A stretch of DNA of 64,000 bases, from the NCBI RefSeq assembly GCF_023101665.1, contig NZ_CP082161.1, positions 6,696,001 through 6,760,000 of the forward strand. The letters are read 5' to 3'. This document shows, one piece after another, positions 34,066 through 43,789 of this stretch. The stretch is from Bradyrhizobium sp. 195. GTDB lineage: Bacteria; Pseudomonadota; Alphaproteobacteria; Rhizobiales; Xanthobacteraceae. Numbering within the stretch: position 1 is the first letter of the stretch; every line of letters begins with the position of its first letter. The position numbers and the translations under genes are program-made. Under the pieces are notes generated by a model. It was not told the origin of the DNA. It saw only the letters and a list, made by a program, of their open reading frames with translations, and did no database searches.

Positions 34066-35156
34066 CAACCTGCCACCGCGGCGTGCCCGGCCTGATACCA
34101 GAGCATGATCTCGCGCGGGATCTGATGCAGCGAAACGACCTTCTCGACACCGCCATGAGCGATAGCTTCCTTGGGCATGCCGAACACCACGCAGCTCTCC
34201 TCGTCCTGCGCCCGTGTCGAGGCGCCGAGCTTGCGCATCTCCAGCATCCCGCGCGCGCCGTCGTCGCCCATGCCGGTCATGATGACGCCGAGCGCGTTGG
34301 CGCCGGCGTGCTGGGCCGCCGAGCGGAACAACACGTCGACGGAGGGGCGATGCCGCGACACTGGCGGGCCGTCCTTGATCGCGATCTGGTAGCGCAGGCC
34401 GATGCGCTGGAGCAGCATGTGGCGGGCGCCTGGGGCGATATAGGCGCAGCCCGGAAGCACGGGCTCACCGTCCTCGGCCTCCTTGACCCTGATCTGACAG
34501 ACGGTGTCGAGACGTCTGGCAAAGGCCGCGGTGAAGCCTGCCGGCATGTGCTGGACGATGACGATCGGCGGACAGTGTGGCGGCAGCATTTCGAGGACAT
34601 CGTTGAGCGCTTCGGTGCCGCCCGTCGACGCACCGACGCAGACGATGCGTTCCGTCGTCGGCCGAACCCTGCCCTGCACCGGCGGCGGGATGATCGCGTC
34701 GGCCGTCAGCTTCTTCTCGATCGCCCGTCGCTCGGAACGCGGACGAACCCGCGCGCGCGCCGCCGACTTCACGGCCTCGCGCAGCCGCGTCGAGCATTCG
34801 AGCAGCGCCTGCCGCGTGTCGATCTTCGGTTTCGGCACGATGTCGACCGCGCCGGCCTCGAACGCCTCGAACATCACGTTCGAGCCCTCTTCGGTCAACG
34901 AAGAGCAGATAATCACGGGGATTGGGCGCTGCGCCATGATCTTGCGCAGGAACGTCATGCCGTCCATGCGCGGCATTTCCAGGTCGAGGATCATGACGTC
35001 GGGGATCTCGTTCTGGAGGCGTCGCGCCGCCGCGAACGGATCGGCAGCCGCTCCCATCACCTCGATCTCAGGGTCGTCGTTGAGGATCGTCTGCAGGATT
35101 TGGCGAACCGACGCCGAATCGTCCACGATCAGCACGCGAACTTTCTCCCTCGGCAT
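34065..35156 (-). CDS. cheB: Chemotaxis response regulator and protein-glutamate methylesterase CheB
   Basis: 363 residues. The receiver domain (about 6-125) has the Asp pair VDDSAS, the phospho-acceptor Asp58 in MILDLEMP and a Lys in VPKPK. The catalytic methylesterase domain follows (about 175-360) with Ser in [11 protein letters not shown], His in VQHMPAGF and Asp in [10 protein letters not shown]. It removes methyl groups from receptor glutamates and deamidates glutamine, giving adaptation. It lies 15 bases after cheR and overlaps the soluble receptor-like gene. Confidence 0.97.
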   Translation of the reverse strand: MPREKVRVLIVDDSASVRQILQTILNDDPEIEVMGAAADPFAAARRLQNEIPDVMILDLEMPRMDGMTFLRKIMAQRPIPVIICSSLTEEGSNVMFEAFEAGAVDIVPKPKIDTRQALLECSTRLREAVKSAARARVRPRSERRAIEKKLTADAIIPPPVQGRVRPTTERIVCVGASTGGTEALNDVLEMLPPHCPPIVIVQHMPAGFTAAFARRLDTVCQIRVKEAEDGEPVLPGCAYIAPGARHMLLQRIGLRYQIAIKDGPPVSRHRPSVDVLFRSAAQHAGANALGVIMTGMGDDGARGMLEMRKLGASTRAQDEESCVVFGMPKEAIAHGGVEKVVSLHQIPREIMLWYQAGHAAVAG

Positions 35157-35171
35157 CTCGTTGCGCTCCGG

Positions 35172-36026
35172 CTAGACCTGGAAAATGGTTGGCTGAACTT
35201 GCTTCAGCCCAGGCACGGCACTGTGAATCATCGATTCCGAATGTCCGACCAGCAGATAGCCGCCCGGACGCAAATGGCTGCACAATTGCTCGACCACCTT
35301 GCGCTGGGTCTCGCGCTCGAAATAGATCAGGACGTTGCGGCAGAAGATGATATCGACGTCACGATCGACGGGGTAGGATTTGTCCATGAGGTTCATCCTC
35401 ATGAAATGCACCATTTTCCGCAATTCCGGCACGACCCGCACCTCACCGCGCGACTTGTCCCGCGACGACCAAAAATATCGTTTCGCGAATTGCTCCGGCA
35501 CTGGCGCGAGCACGTCGCGGGTGTAGATCGCCGTCTTGGCCAGGCGCAGCACCGCGGTCGAGATGTCGGTCCCGAGAATGCGGTACTGGAAACGTGAGCC
35601 GTTCCGCGTCATGTCGTCCAGCACCATCGCTGTCGTATAGGCTTCCATGCCCGTGGAGCTCGCCGAGCTCCAGATCTTGAGGTTCGCACTCTTACGGCCA
35701 TGCGATTTGAGCAAAGCGGGGATCGCGATATCCTGCAGGAAAGTGAAGTGCTGCGGCTCGCGGAAGAAATCGGTCTTGTTGGTCGTCACCACATCGATGA
35801 GATGGGTGAGCTCGGTATCGAAATGATCCGCCTCGAACAGGTTCTCGACATATTCGTTGAGGCCGGAAAAGTTGAGCGCGCGCACGCGCTTGTGCAGCCG
35901 CCCCTCCAGCATCAGCCGCTTGCCCTGCGGCAGCTTGATGCCGACCTGGCCCTCGATCAATTGGGCGATGGTCCGGAAGTGGCGGTCCGACAGATGCACG
36001 GCGGTATCCTGCACGGCGGGCATCAT
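35172..36026 (-). CDS. cheR: Chemotaxis protein methyltransferase CheR
   Basis: 284 residues: an N-terminal helical domain (about 10-80) with the usual basic patch (LEGRLHKRVRAL), then a SAM methyltransferase domain with the signatures TTNKTDFFREPQHF, KIWSSASSTGMEAYTTAM (the motif I region, in place of the usual WSAGCSTGEEPYS), DISTAVL and IIFCRNVLIYF. It methylates receptor glutamates. The SSASSTGME form lacks the Gly-Cys pair common in CheR. The rest is regular. It lies in the operon 146 bases after the first MCP stop. Confidence 0.96.
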   Translation of the reverse strand: MMPAVQDTAVHLSDRHFRTIAQLIEGQVGIKLPQGKRLMLEGRLHKRVRALNFSGLNEYVENLFEADHFDTELTHLIDVVTTNKTDFFREPQHFTFLQDIAIPALLKSHGRKSANLKIWSSASSTGMEAYTTAMVLDDMTRNGSRFQYRILGTDISTAVLRLAKTAIYTRDVLAPVPEQFAKRYFWSSRDKSRGEVRVVPELRKMVHFMRMNLMDKSYPVDRDVDIIFCRNVLIYFERETQRKVVEQLCSHLRPGGYLLVGHSESMIHSAVPGLKQVQPTIFQV

Positions 36027-36172
36027 GGCCGCCCGCTCCGATCCGGGATGGCCACCTGTACTGAATGCCGGGCCGTACGGGCCATCTTCGATCCTAAGCC
36101 TTGACGTAACCGTTGAAAGCGAACCGGTTCACCGCCTCAGGGCGGGCCGGTCCGCAAGAGTTCCGAGGAGTC

Positions 36173-37972
36173 CTAGCGCTGGAAATCGGCGTCTCGATCA
36201 TCCTCGCCGTCATGCATGTCGAAGGCGAAGCCACCACCAGCAACCTTCAGGGCGCGCACCGGCTTGCCTTGCGGCCTCTTGGCCGGCCGCTCGGCGGCCG
36301 CCATCGTCGCCGCCTTGGTCCGCAACTGATTGATCGCCCGGTCGATCGGCGCAGCCGCATGGCCCGTTCCGCCTTGCTCGATGCGGAAATAGGCGATGGT
36401 GGACTGGAGCTGTTCGGCCTGCGAAGCGAGCTCCTCCGAGGTCGAGGACACCTGCTCGGAGGCACTGGCGTTCTGCTGGCCCACCTTGTCGAGCTGCTGG
36501 ATCGCCTGGTTGATCTGGGCCGAGCCGACGTCCTGCTCGCGGCAGGCCGCGGTGATTTCCTCGACCAGCTCGGCGGTCTTCTTGATATCCGGAACGAGCT
36601 TGGAGAGCATCGCGCCGGCCTCCTGCGCCACCTTCACGGTGTCGACCGAGAGCGTGCCGATCTCGGCGGCGGCGGCCTGGCTGCGCTCGGCAAGCTTGCG
36701 CACTTCGGAGGCGACCACCGCAAAGCCCTTGCCGTGCTCGCCGGCGCGGGCGGCCTCGACCGCGGCGTTGAGCGCGAGCAGATCGGTCTGGCGCGCGATC
36801 TCCTGCACGATCGTGATCTTCTCGGCGATGGTCTGCATCGCATTGACCGCCCGGCCGACCGCAGCACCGCTGGCCTCGGCATCCTTGGCCGACTGCGCGG
36901 CGATCTTCTCGGTCTGGTTGGCGTTGTCGGCGTTCTGCTTCACGTTCGAAGCCATCTCCTCCATCGAGGAGGAGGCTTCCTCGGCGGACGAGGCCTGCTC
37001 GGTCGCGCCCTGCGACAGCTGCTCGGCGCTGGCCGAGAGCTCCTGGCTGCCGGCCGAGACGTTCTGCGCCGCCGTCAGGGCTTCCGACACGATCTGGCGA
37101 AGCTTCTCCACCATGCGCTGGAGCGCGAGGCCGAGCGTGTCCTTGTCCGACAGCGGCTTGGCCTCGACCGTGAGATTGCCCTGCGCGATCTCGTTGGCGA
37201 CGGCCGCAGTGGCGTTCAGATTGGCGGTCATCGCGTTCAGGGATTTGACGAGATCGCCGATCTCGTCGTTGCTGGAAGCATCGATCTTGTGGCTGAGATC
37301 GCCGATCGCGACGGCATCCGCAAGATCGACGGCCTTGGCGAGCGACCGGCTGATGTTGATCGAGATCCAGACCGCGCTAATCGCGGCAACGATGAGCGAT
37401 ACGACGACGAGGACGATGAGAATCAACTGGGCGCGGCGGCTGTCTTCGTTGGACTGCACAGCCTGCTCGGCCATTTGCCTCTTCGTATTCGCGACATAGG
37501 CTCCCATCGCCTCCGTCGCGTCTGCGACCACCTTGCGCCCGTCGCCCATCGAGCGCTCCGTGGCCTTGGTCTTGTCCGTCTTTGCCAGCCTGATCGTCTC
37601 TTCCTGGTAGACGTTCATCCTGGCGTAGGCACTCGTAAAGTTGTCGAGCAGTTTCTTGCCACCCTCGCTCGCGAGCGAGTGGACCTCGTCCTTGATCCTC
37701 GTTGCTTCCTCGCGGAGCTTGGCGGCGTTCATCGCGAATTCGTCGGCTTCGCTTGGCGTTCCCAGGATTGCGTTCTTTTCCGCCCTGACCTGCTGCCAAA
37801 TGATCTTCTCGACTTCGGATGCCTTCTCCATCCGCTTGGCCCGAAGCACCATGGAATCTGCGGTCGCGGCCATGTCGGCCAACTTCATATAGCTTACGGC
37901 GCCTGCCACAATGAACAGAAGGATGACCAGGCCGAAGGCGCTGGCAAGCTTGGCTTTGACGGTGAATCTCAT
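36173..37972 (-). CDS. Methyl-accepting chemotaxis protein (4HB type, two HAMP-like segments)
   Basis: 599 residues. Membrane helices lie at about 10-30 and 190-212, enclosing a four-helix-bundle ligand domain (about 31-189). HAMP covers about 213-265 and is followed by a second HAMP-like stretch ([19 protein letters not shown]) that the sister MCP at 38584-40281 lacks. The signalling domain has the tip [21 protein letters not shown] flexible linker leads to a conserved tail ending [12 protein letters not shown]. The signalling half is nearly identical to the sister gene. The ligand is unknown. Confidence 0.95.
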   Translation of the reverse strand: MRFTVKAKLASAFGLVILLFIVAGAVSYMKLADMAATADSMVLRAKRMEKASEVEKIIWQQVRAEKNAILGTPSEADEFAMNAAKLREEATRIKDEVHSLASEGGKKLLDNFTSAYARMNVYQEETIRLAKTDKTKATERSMGDGRKVVADATEAMGAYVANTKRQMAEQAVQSNEDSRRAQLILIVLVVVSLIVAAISAVWISINISRSLAKAVDLADAVAIGDLSHKIDASSNDEIGDLVKSLNAMTANLNATAAVANEIAQGNLTVEAKPLSDKDTLGLALQRMVEKLRQIVSEALTAAQNVSAGSQELSASAEQLSQGATEQASSAEEASSSMEEMASNVKQNADNANQTEKIAAQSAKDAEASGAAVGRAVNAMQTIAEKITIVQEIARQTDLLALNAAVEAARAGEHGKGFAVVASEVRKLAERSQAAAAEIGTLSVDTVKVAQEAGAMLSKLVPDIKKTAELVEEITAACREQDVGSAQINQAIQQLDKVGQQNASASEQVSSTSEELASQAEQLQSTIAYFRIEQGGTGHAAAPIDRAINQLRTKAATMAAAERPAKRPQGKPVRALKVAGGGFAFDMHDGEDDRDADFQR

Positions 37973-38032
37973 GTCAGTCTCGTTGTTTCGAATTGGGGTG
38001 GTTACGCGTGTCCACGCTTCACTCTTACAAAC

Positions 38033-38521
38033 TCAGGCGGCGCGAGGCGCATCCGTGCCGGCGTCGCGTCCTTCCGGAATCTTGTCGTTCGCCATCAGCT
38101 TGGCGAGATCGAAGATTACGACGAACTTCTCGCCCTTGCGGCCGATGCCGGCGGCGTAGTCTGACTGCCACTTACCGCCAACCTCGGGAATCGGCTCGAT
38201 CGCCTGCTCGTCGATGTCGGTGACCTCGAACACGCAGTCGGCGACGAAGCCCACGCCGACCAGGCGATCCTTCATCGGGACGTCGAGAATGATGATGCGG
38301 GTCGCTTCCGTGGCGGCAACGGTCGGCAGGCCGAGCTTCTTCCTGAGATCGACGATCGGATAGCCGCTGCCGCGCACGTCGATCATGCCGAGCAGAAAGT
38401 CCGGCGCGTGCGGAAGCCGCGAGATCGGCCGCATGTCGAGAATTTCGCGGACGTTGCGGATGCTGATGCCGAACGTCTCGCCGGCGAGCCCGAGCGTCAG
38501 ATATTGCGAAGTTGCGGCCAT
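38033..38521 (-). CDS. cheW: Chemotaxis adaptor CheW
   Basis: 162 residues covering a full CheW domain: LGLAGETFGISIRNVREILD, then LLGMIDVRGSGYPIVDLRKK and a late FVVIFDLAKLM segment. It couples receptors to CheA in the cytoplasmic arrays. A Lys/Pro/Asp-rich short tail ends the protein. It sits between the two MCP genes. A second, more divergent CheW is encoded at 40319-40780, so the two may serve different receptors. Confidence 0.95.
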   Translation of the reverse strand: MAATSQYLTLGLAGETFGISIRNVREILDMRPISRLPHAPDFLLGMIDVRGSGYPIVDLRKKLGLPTVAATEATRIIILDVPMKDRLVGVGFVADCVFEVTDIDEQAIEPIPEVGGKWQSDYAAGIGRKGEKFVVIFDLAKLMANDKIPEGRDAGTDAPRAA

Positions 38522-38555
38522 GATGCAGTCCGGGTTCCGAAGATTTGGAAATGAG

Positions 38556-38578
38556 CGGTCCGGCGCGAGGCCGGACCG
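38556..38578 (-). other. Perfect 9-bp hairpin between MCP and cheW
   Basis: Arms CGGTCCGGC and GCCGGACCG with a 5-nt loop lie 6 bases after the MCP stop. There is no T-run, so this is probably a stabilising or differential-expression stem rather than a full terminator. It lies in the only clear gap between the second MCP and cheW. Confidence 0.5.
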
Positions 38579-38583
38579 GTTGA

Positions 38584-40281
38584 TCAGCGTTGGAATTCGG
38601 CGTCGCGGTCGTCTTCGCCGTCATGCATGTCGAAGGCGAAGCCCCCGCCACCGGCGACCTTCATCGCACGTGCCGGCTTGCGGACAGGCGTCGGCGTCTT
38701 CGGGCCGCGATCGACAGCCGCCATGTGCGCAGCCTTGGCGCGAAGCTGGCCGACGGCGCGGTCGATCGGCGCGGGCGCGGAGCCCTCGCCGCGGCCCGCC
38801 TGCTCGATCCGGAAGAACGAGATGGTCGACTGGAGCTGCTCGGCCTGGGAAGCGAGTTCTTCCGATGTCGAAGACACCTGCTCGGAGGCGCTGGCATTCT
38901 GCTGGCCGACCTTGTCGAGCTGCTGGATCGCCTGGTTGATCTGGGCCGATCCGACGTCCTGCTCGCGGCAAGCCGCGGTGATCTCCTGCACCAGCTCGGC
39001 GGTCTTCTTGATATCGGGCACGAGCTTGGACAGCATCTCGCCGGCTTCGCGGGCGACCTTCACGGTCTCGGTCGAGAGCGTTCCGATCTCGGCGGCGGCA
39101 GCCTGGCTGCGTTCGGCAAGCTTGCGGACTTCGGAGGCGACGACCGCAAAGCCCTTGCCATGCTCGCCGGCGCGCGCGGCCTCGACCGCCGCGTTGAGCG
39201 CAAGCAGGTCGGTTTGCCGTGCGATCTCCTGCACGATCGTGATCTTCTCGGCGATCGTCTGCATCGCTTCGACGGCACGGCCCACGGCGGCACCGCTGGA
39301 TTCGGCGTCCCTCGCCGATTGCGCGGCGATCTTCTCGGTTTGGTTGGCGTTGTCGGCGTTCTGCTTCACGTTCGAAGCCATCTCCTCCATCGAAGACGAG
39401 GCTTCCTCGGCCGAGGAGGCTTGTTCGGTGGCGCCCTGCGAAAGTTGCTCCGAACTCGCGGAGAGCTCCTGGCTGCCGGCGGAGACGTTCTGCGCCGCGG
39501 TGAGCGCTTCGGCGACGATCTGCCGGAGCTTCTCGACCATTGTATTCAAGGACCTGACGAGATCGCCAATCTCGTCGTTGCTGGCGGAAGGAATGGTCCG
39601 GCTGAGATCGCCCTCGGCGACCGATCCGGCAAGACCGACCGCCCGGCCGAGCGACCGACTGATCGAGATCGAGATCCAGAGCGCCGCCCCGACCGCAACC
39701 GCCAGGGAGATGCCGATCAGCGCCATCAGCAGGAATTGCGCCTGGTGCCCCTCTGCCTTGGATTGGACGGCCTGCTCGGCCATCTGCCTCTTCGTATTGG
39801 CGACATAGGCGCCCATGGATTCCATCGCGTCTGCAACGACCTTGCGGCCGTCACCCATCGAGCGCTCCATGGCCTTCGACTTGTCCGTCTTGGCCAGCCT
39901 GATCGTCTCTTCCTGATACGCATTCATCCTGGCGTAGGTCGCCGCAAAGCTGTCCAGCAGCTTCCTGCCCGCTTCGCTCGCGAGCGCGTAGACCTCATCC
40001 CTGGTCTTCGTCGCCTCCTCGCGAAGCCTGGCCGCATCCGCCGCAAACTGCTCGGCCTGGGCTTCCGTTCCGAGAATCGAATTCTTCTCGGCGCGCAGCT
40101 GGAGCAGGATGTCCTTTTCGATCTGCGTCGCCTTCTCCATCCGGTTTGCGCGCAGGACCATGCTGTCGGCAGTCGCCATCATGTCGCCGAGCTTCATGTA
40201 GGCCACACCGCCCGCGACCCCGGACAACACGATGATCACGCCGAACGCACTGGCAAGCTTTGCCTTGACGGTGAATCTCAT
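38584..40281 (-). CDS. Methyl-accepting chemotaxis protein (4HB type, single HAMP)
   Basis: 565 residues with the same plan as the MCP at 36173-37972: two membrane helices (about 10-30 and 190-212), a four-helix-bundle sensor, HAMP, signalling domain with tip [20 protein letters not shown], linker and tail ending [12 protein letters not shown]. The 34-residue difference in length is mostly the missing second HAMP-like stretch. Long stretches of the signalling domain are identical in protein and nearly so in DNA, which indicates recent tandem duplication or gene conversion. The sensor domains are also similar but less so, leaving room for different ligands. Confidence 0.95.
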   Translation of the reverse strand: MRFTVKAKLASAFGVIIVLSGVAGGVAYMKLGDMMATADSMVLRANRMEKATQIEKDILLQLRAEKNSILGTEAQAEQFAADAARLREEATKTRDEVYALASEAGRKLLDSFAATYARMNAYQEETIRLAKTDKSKAMERSMGDGRKVVADAMESMGAYVANTKRQMAEQAVQSKAEGHQAQFLLMALIGISLAVAVGAALWISISISRSLGRAVGLAGSVAEGDLSRTIPSASNDEIGDLVRSLNTMVEKLRQIVAEALTAAQNVSAGSQELSASSEQLSQGATEQASSAEEASSSMEEMASNVKQNADNANQTEKIAAQSARDAESSGAAVGRAVEAMQTIAEKITIVQEIARQTDLLALNAAVEAARAGEHGKGFAVVASEVRKLAERSQAAAAEIGTLSTETVKVAREAGEMLSKLVPDIKKTAELVQEITAACREQDVGSAQINQAIQQLDKVGQQNASASEQVSSTSEELASQAEQLQSTISFFRIEQAGRGEGSAPAPIDRAVGQLRAKAAHMAAVDRGPKTPTPVRKPARAMKVAGGGGFAFDMHDGEDDRDAEFQR

Positions 40282-40318
40282 TTCCAGCCCCTACCCCGGT
40301 CTCGCCCGAGACCTCATT

Positions 40319-40780
40319 TCAGTTCAGAATGCGTTCCATGTTCGGAACGATGACGAACTCTTCACGCCACTTCGCAATGAAGCAAATGAACTCCGGCTTC
40401 CAGTGCATGCCGACCCGCGGTGTTTGCTGCACGTCGGCCTGGGAGATCTCGGTGACCTCGTAGACCTTGTCGGCGGTGACGCCGACCAGGACCGGCTCGC
40501 CGTCGAGCTCGATTTCGATGACCACGATGCGCGTATCGGCAGAATCATCGAGCTGCGGCATGCCGAAGCGGATGCGCAGATCGGCGAGCGGAATGACGTT
40601 GCCGCGCACGTTGATCACGCTGGGAACGAAGGCGCGCGCACCCGCGACCTTGGTCACCGGGACGGGATCGATGATCTCGCGCACGAGGCCCGCGTCGAGC
40701 GCGAACTTCTCCTCGCCAAGGCCGATCATCACGACCTGCATCGCGTCGGCCTGACGTTCGCCAGCCAAACCACCGTTCAT
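40319..40780 (-). CDS. cheW: Chemotaxis adaptor CheW (second copy)
   Basis: 153 residues from the ATG at 40780, overlapping the cheA stop (TGATG); a GTG one codon earlier would give ATGA-like overlap. CheW fold motifs: MIGLGEEKFALDAGLVREII, VINVRGNVIPLADLRIRFG and VGVTADKVYEVTEIS. It links CheA to receptors. It differs clearly from the adaptor at 38033-38521. It lies 37 bases before the second MCP. Confidence 0.93.
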   Translation of the reverse strand: MNGGLAGERQADAMQVVMIGLGEEKFALDAGLVREIIDPVPVTKVAGARAFVPSVINVRGNVIPLADLRIRFGMPQLDDSADTRIVVIEIELDGEPVLVGVTADKVYEVTEISQADVQQTPRVGMHWKPEFICFIAKWREEFVIVPNMERILN

Positions 40781-42855
40781 CACGCCGCCTCGCTGATATG
40801 CTGCTTCTCGACCTTCGACTGCGCCAGCGCGACAAGCTGCGCGACGTCGAGGATCAACGCCGCCGTGCCGTCACCCAGGATGGTCGCGCCGGAGAACATC
40901 GTGACGTCCGAATGCAGCTTGGAAAGCGACTTGATCACGGTCTGGTGGTTACCGATGATCTGGTCGGCGACGAGCCCGACATGGGTCTCGCCGGTCGAGA
41001 TGATGATCGTCTTCTGGTGCCGGTCGGGCGTGCCCGATGCGGTCATGATCTCGCGCAGCCGGAGGAAGGGCACGAGGTTGCCGCGCACGTTGAGGAAATT
41101 GCGGCCGCGGGAGCGCTCGTCCTCGGCGGTCAGCTCGATACATTCCTCCACTGCGGACAGCGGAATGATGTAGCGGCCTTCGCCGACGCGGATCAGCAGG
41201 CCTTCGATGATCGCAAGCGTCAGCGGCAGGCGCAGCGTCACCGTGGTGCCCTGCCCCGGCCGGGTCGACAGGTCGATCGAGCCACGCATGTTCTCGATGG
41301 TACGCTTGACCACGTCCATGCCGACGCCGCGGCCGGACAGCGCCGAGATGGTCTGCGCGGTCGAGAAGCCGGGATGAAACAGAAATTGATGGATCTCATG
41401 ATCGGTGAGCACGGCTCCGGCCGCGATCAGCCCCTGCTCTTCCGCCTTCGCACGGATGCGCGCGGTGTTGAGGCCGCCGCCATTGTCCTTCACGGTGACG
41501 AGCACCTGCGCGCCCGAATGCACGGCGGCGAGCTCGATCCGGCCTTGCTCGGTCTTGCCGTTGGCAGCGCGCGTGGCGGTGTCTTCGATGCCGTGGTCGA
41601 CGGAATTGCGGATCAGATGCACCAGCGGATCTGCCAGGCACTCGATCATGGTCTTGTCGAGCTCGGTATCCTCGCCCGAGGTGACGAATTCGACAGGCTT
41701 CGACAGATCGCGCGACAGATCATGCACGAGGCGGCGGAAACGGCCGAACAGCGAACCGATCGGCACCATGCGTGCGCCCATCGTGGTATCGCGCAAGGAG
41801 GAGGCCAGGCGCTCGATCTCCTCGGCGATCATCTTGATCGAGAGGTCGGAGCCGGAGGCAGCGAGCTGGGTCAGCCGCGCCTGTGCGATGACGAGTTCGC
41901 CGACGCGGTCCATCAGCTCATCGAGGCGCTCGGCCTGAACGCGAACGGTGGCAATGCCGCGATCGTCACGCTTGGCCTCGGGCTTCGGTTCAAGCCTCGA
42001 TTCGGATTTCGGCTCCGCCTTTGCGACGGGCTGCTCGGCGAAGGGCGCGGCAGCAGCCTCGACCACCGGCGCAGGCATTTCGACCACCGGGGCCGGCTCT
42101 TCGTCGAGAAGCTGGAACAGCGGCGCAGGCGCGGGCGCGTCGACATGCGCCAAGGGCGAGAGCGTCAGCTTCATTTCGTCCTGGACGAACATGAAGACGT
42201 CGTCGATCGCGTCCTTGTCGCAGACCGCGTGCAGCTTGACGTCCCACTTCAAATAGCAGTCTTCCGGCTCCATCTCATCGAGGAACGGGATGCCGTCGGT
42301 GATCGGAACGACGAAGCAGGGGCCGAGCTTGCAGAGATCTTCCAGGAGATCGAGCGGGTTCGAGCCGTTGCGCAGGATGTGCGATTCAAATTCGAGATGC
42401 AGGTGCCAGCCGGCTTGCTTGCTCTCGCTAGGAACCAGCGGCGGCGCCTCGGCGATCTCGACGACCGGAGCGCCAGGCTGGTCGAATGATACGAAGCGCT
42501 TGAGATCGTCGAGGATGGCCTCGCCGATGATGTCGTCGGTCGACTGGGGATCTTCGATCAACGCGCGGATGTAGTCCTTGGCGGCGAGCGCGACCGAGAT
42601 CAGCTCCTGGGTCGGCTTGATCTCGCCCTTGCGGACGCGGTCGAAAGCGGTCTCGAATTCGTGGGTAAAGGAGGCGACCTTGTCGAAGCCGAACATGGCG
42701 CCCGAACCCTTGATGGTATGCAGGGCGCGGAAGGCGGAATCGACCAGTTCGCGATCGTCGGGACGCTGGCCGAGGTCGAGCAAGGCCCCTTCAAGAACTT
42801 CGAAGAGCTCGCTGGCTTCCTGACGAAAGACCTCGGTCGGGTCCATTGCGCTCAT
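40780..42855 (-). CDS. cheA: Chemotaxis histidine kinase CheA
   Basis: 691 residues. P1 (Hpt, 1-105) carries His46 in ALHTIKGSGAM. A P2-like domain (about 145-240) is followed by a long Ala/Pro/Glu linker. P3 dimerisation and P4 kinase follow, with the N box NSVDHGIED and the G1 box GRGVGMDVVKRTI. The P5 CheW-like domain closes the protein. It phosphorylates CheY (42852-43217) and CheB (34065-35156). It overlaps cheY by 4 bases (ATGA), showing tight coupling. The flagellar system it controls lies outside the window; control of a non-flagellar process is also possible. Confidence 0.97.
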   Translation of the reverse strand: MSAMDPTEVFRQEASELFEVLEGALLDLGQRPDDRELVDSAFRALHTIKGSGAMFGFDKVASFTHEFETAFDRVRKGEIKPTQELISVALAAKDYIRALIEDPQSTDDIIGEAILDDLKRFVSFDQPGAPVVEIAEAPPLVPSESKQAGWHLHLEFESHILRNGSNPLDLLEDLCKLGPCFVVPITDGIPFLDEMEPEDCYLKWDVKLHAVCDKDAIDDVFMFVQDEMKLTLSPLAHVDAPAPAPLFQLLDEEPAPVVEMPAPVVEAAAAPFAEQPVAKAEPKSESRLEPKPEAKRDDRGIATVRVQAERLDELMDRVGELVIAQARLTQLAASGSDLSIKMIAEEIERLASSLRDTTMGARMVPIGSLFGRFRRLVHDLSRDLSKPVEFVTSGEDTELDKTMIECLADPLVHLIRNSVDHGIEDTATRAANGKTEQGRIELAAVHSGAQVLVTVKDNGGGLNTARIRAKAEEQGLIAAGAVLTDHEIHQFLFHPGFSTAQTISALSGRGVGMDVVKRTIENMRGSIDLSTRPGQGTTVTLRLPLTLAIIEGLLIRVGEGRYIIPLSAVEECIELTAEDERSRGRNFLNVRGNLVPFLRLREIMTASGTPDRHQKTIIISTGETHVGLVADQIIGNHQTVIKSLSKLHSDVTMFSGATILGDGTAALILDVAQLVALAQSKVEKQHISEAA

Positions 42856-43217
42856 GCGCGCACCAGCTTGCCGACCACGGCGAGCAACTGCTCAGGCTTG
42901 AAGGGTTTGGTGATCCAGCCGGTGGCGCCGGCGCTCTTGGCTTCCTGCTTCACCGTGTCGTTGGATTCGGTCGTCAGGAACACGATGGGCATGCCGACCG
43001 CGCTCGGCAGCTTGCGCAGCGCCCGGATCAACTCCAGCCCGTTCATGACGGGCATATTCAGGTCGGTGATCACGAGGTCGAGCTTGCCGGCCTGCGCCTT
43101 GGCGAGCCCTTGCGCGCCGTCGCCGGCCTCGATCACGCTGTGACCGGCCGGCTCGAGCACAACCTTGATCATCTGCCGAATGCTGGGCGAATCGTCGACG
43201 GTCAGAATCGTGGCCAT
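42852..43217 (-). CDS. cheY: Chemotaxis response regulator CheY
   Basis: 121 residues, a single receiver domain. The acidic pair is Asp8-Asp9 (TVDDSPS), the phospho-acceptor is Asp52 in VITDLNMPVMNG, the conserved Thr lies in FLTTES and Lys in WITKPFKPEQ. All residues needed for phosphorylation by CheA are present. It is the output of the pathway, acting on the flagellar switch or another target. Its ATG overlaps the STAS gene stop (TAATG). Confidence 0.96.
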   Translation of the reverse strand: MATILTVDDSPSIRQMIKVVLEPAGHSVIEAGDGAQGLAKAQAGKLDLVITDLNMPVMNGLELIRALRKLPSAVGMPIVFLTTESNDTVKQEAKSAGATGWITKPFKPEQLLAVVGKLVRA

Positions 43218-43540
43218 TAGGTGCCATCTTTCTTTTGCGGGAAATGCTGATCGATCATCGCCTCGCTGGCGAAGCCGGCACGGCGAAGGGTGTTGCGAAG
43301 AGACTGGGAGAAGGAGGTCAGGACCACCGGGCGGCCTTGGGCCTCGCCCGTCTTGGCGGTCGACAGCAGAAGCTGGATCGACGTCACGTCGGCCTTGTCG
43401 ACGCTCGAACAGTCGATCTCGAGCCGCTCCTGGCGGCCGAACGCCTCGCGGATGAGCTCATAGACGTTGCGAATGGCCGCGATGCTGCAATCGGCGGGTA
43501 ACCGCAACGACCACTTCGGCTCCGTCGGATTGAGCGCCAT
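43217..43540 (-). CDS. STAS-domain protein (anti-sigma antagonist/MlaB-like)
   Basis: 107 residues forming a STAS domain: LRLPADCSIAAIRNVYELIR, the core IDCSSVDKADVTSIQLLLST, and a final VVLTSFSQSLRNTLRRAG. The DVTS segment is at the position of the DSxG phosphorylation site in SpoIIAA-like proteins and has Thr and Ser available. It is the first gene of the chemotaxis operon. Such proteins appear at the head of several alphaproteobacterial che operons; a switch role is inferred. Confidence 0.88.
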   Translation of the reverse strand: MALNPTEPKWSLRLPADCSIAAIRNVYELIREAFGRQERLEIDCSSVDKADVTSIQLLLSTAKTGEAQGRPVVLTSFSQSLRNTLRRAGFASEAMIDQHFPQKKDGT

Positions 43541-43789
43541 CGCTGCCCCGCCTTTGCTATATTCCGATACTCGTTTGACGTGAATCCAATGAGTAAACTC
43601 CTAACGCGAGCATCCGTACAACTACGGGTCACATTTCGCCGGAATTCGCGCAACTGTATGCAGGCGTGCACAGCCTACTGAGATCACATCCGCAATGCGG
43701 CGCCCGCGGCGCATTTGCTTCGCGTTAAATTCGCTCGGGTTATGGGCTTGGGTCCGTGCCTTTGCCAGCGAAGAGAGCCCCGGCTGCCG
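43541..43789. promoter_or_regulatory. Divergent promoter region of the chemotaxis operon and HD-GYP gene
   Basis: 249 bases without a gene between the STAS start (minus) and the HD-GYP start (plus). No confident -35/-10 pair was found. It must hold the promoters for at least the chemotaxis operon. Shared control of chemotaxis and c-di-GMP turnover is possible here. Confidence 0.5.

Noticed and set aside
36113..42489. Several long plus-strand open frames across the MCP and CheA genes
   Set aside because: They mirror the codons of clear chemotaxis genes and contain no known domain.
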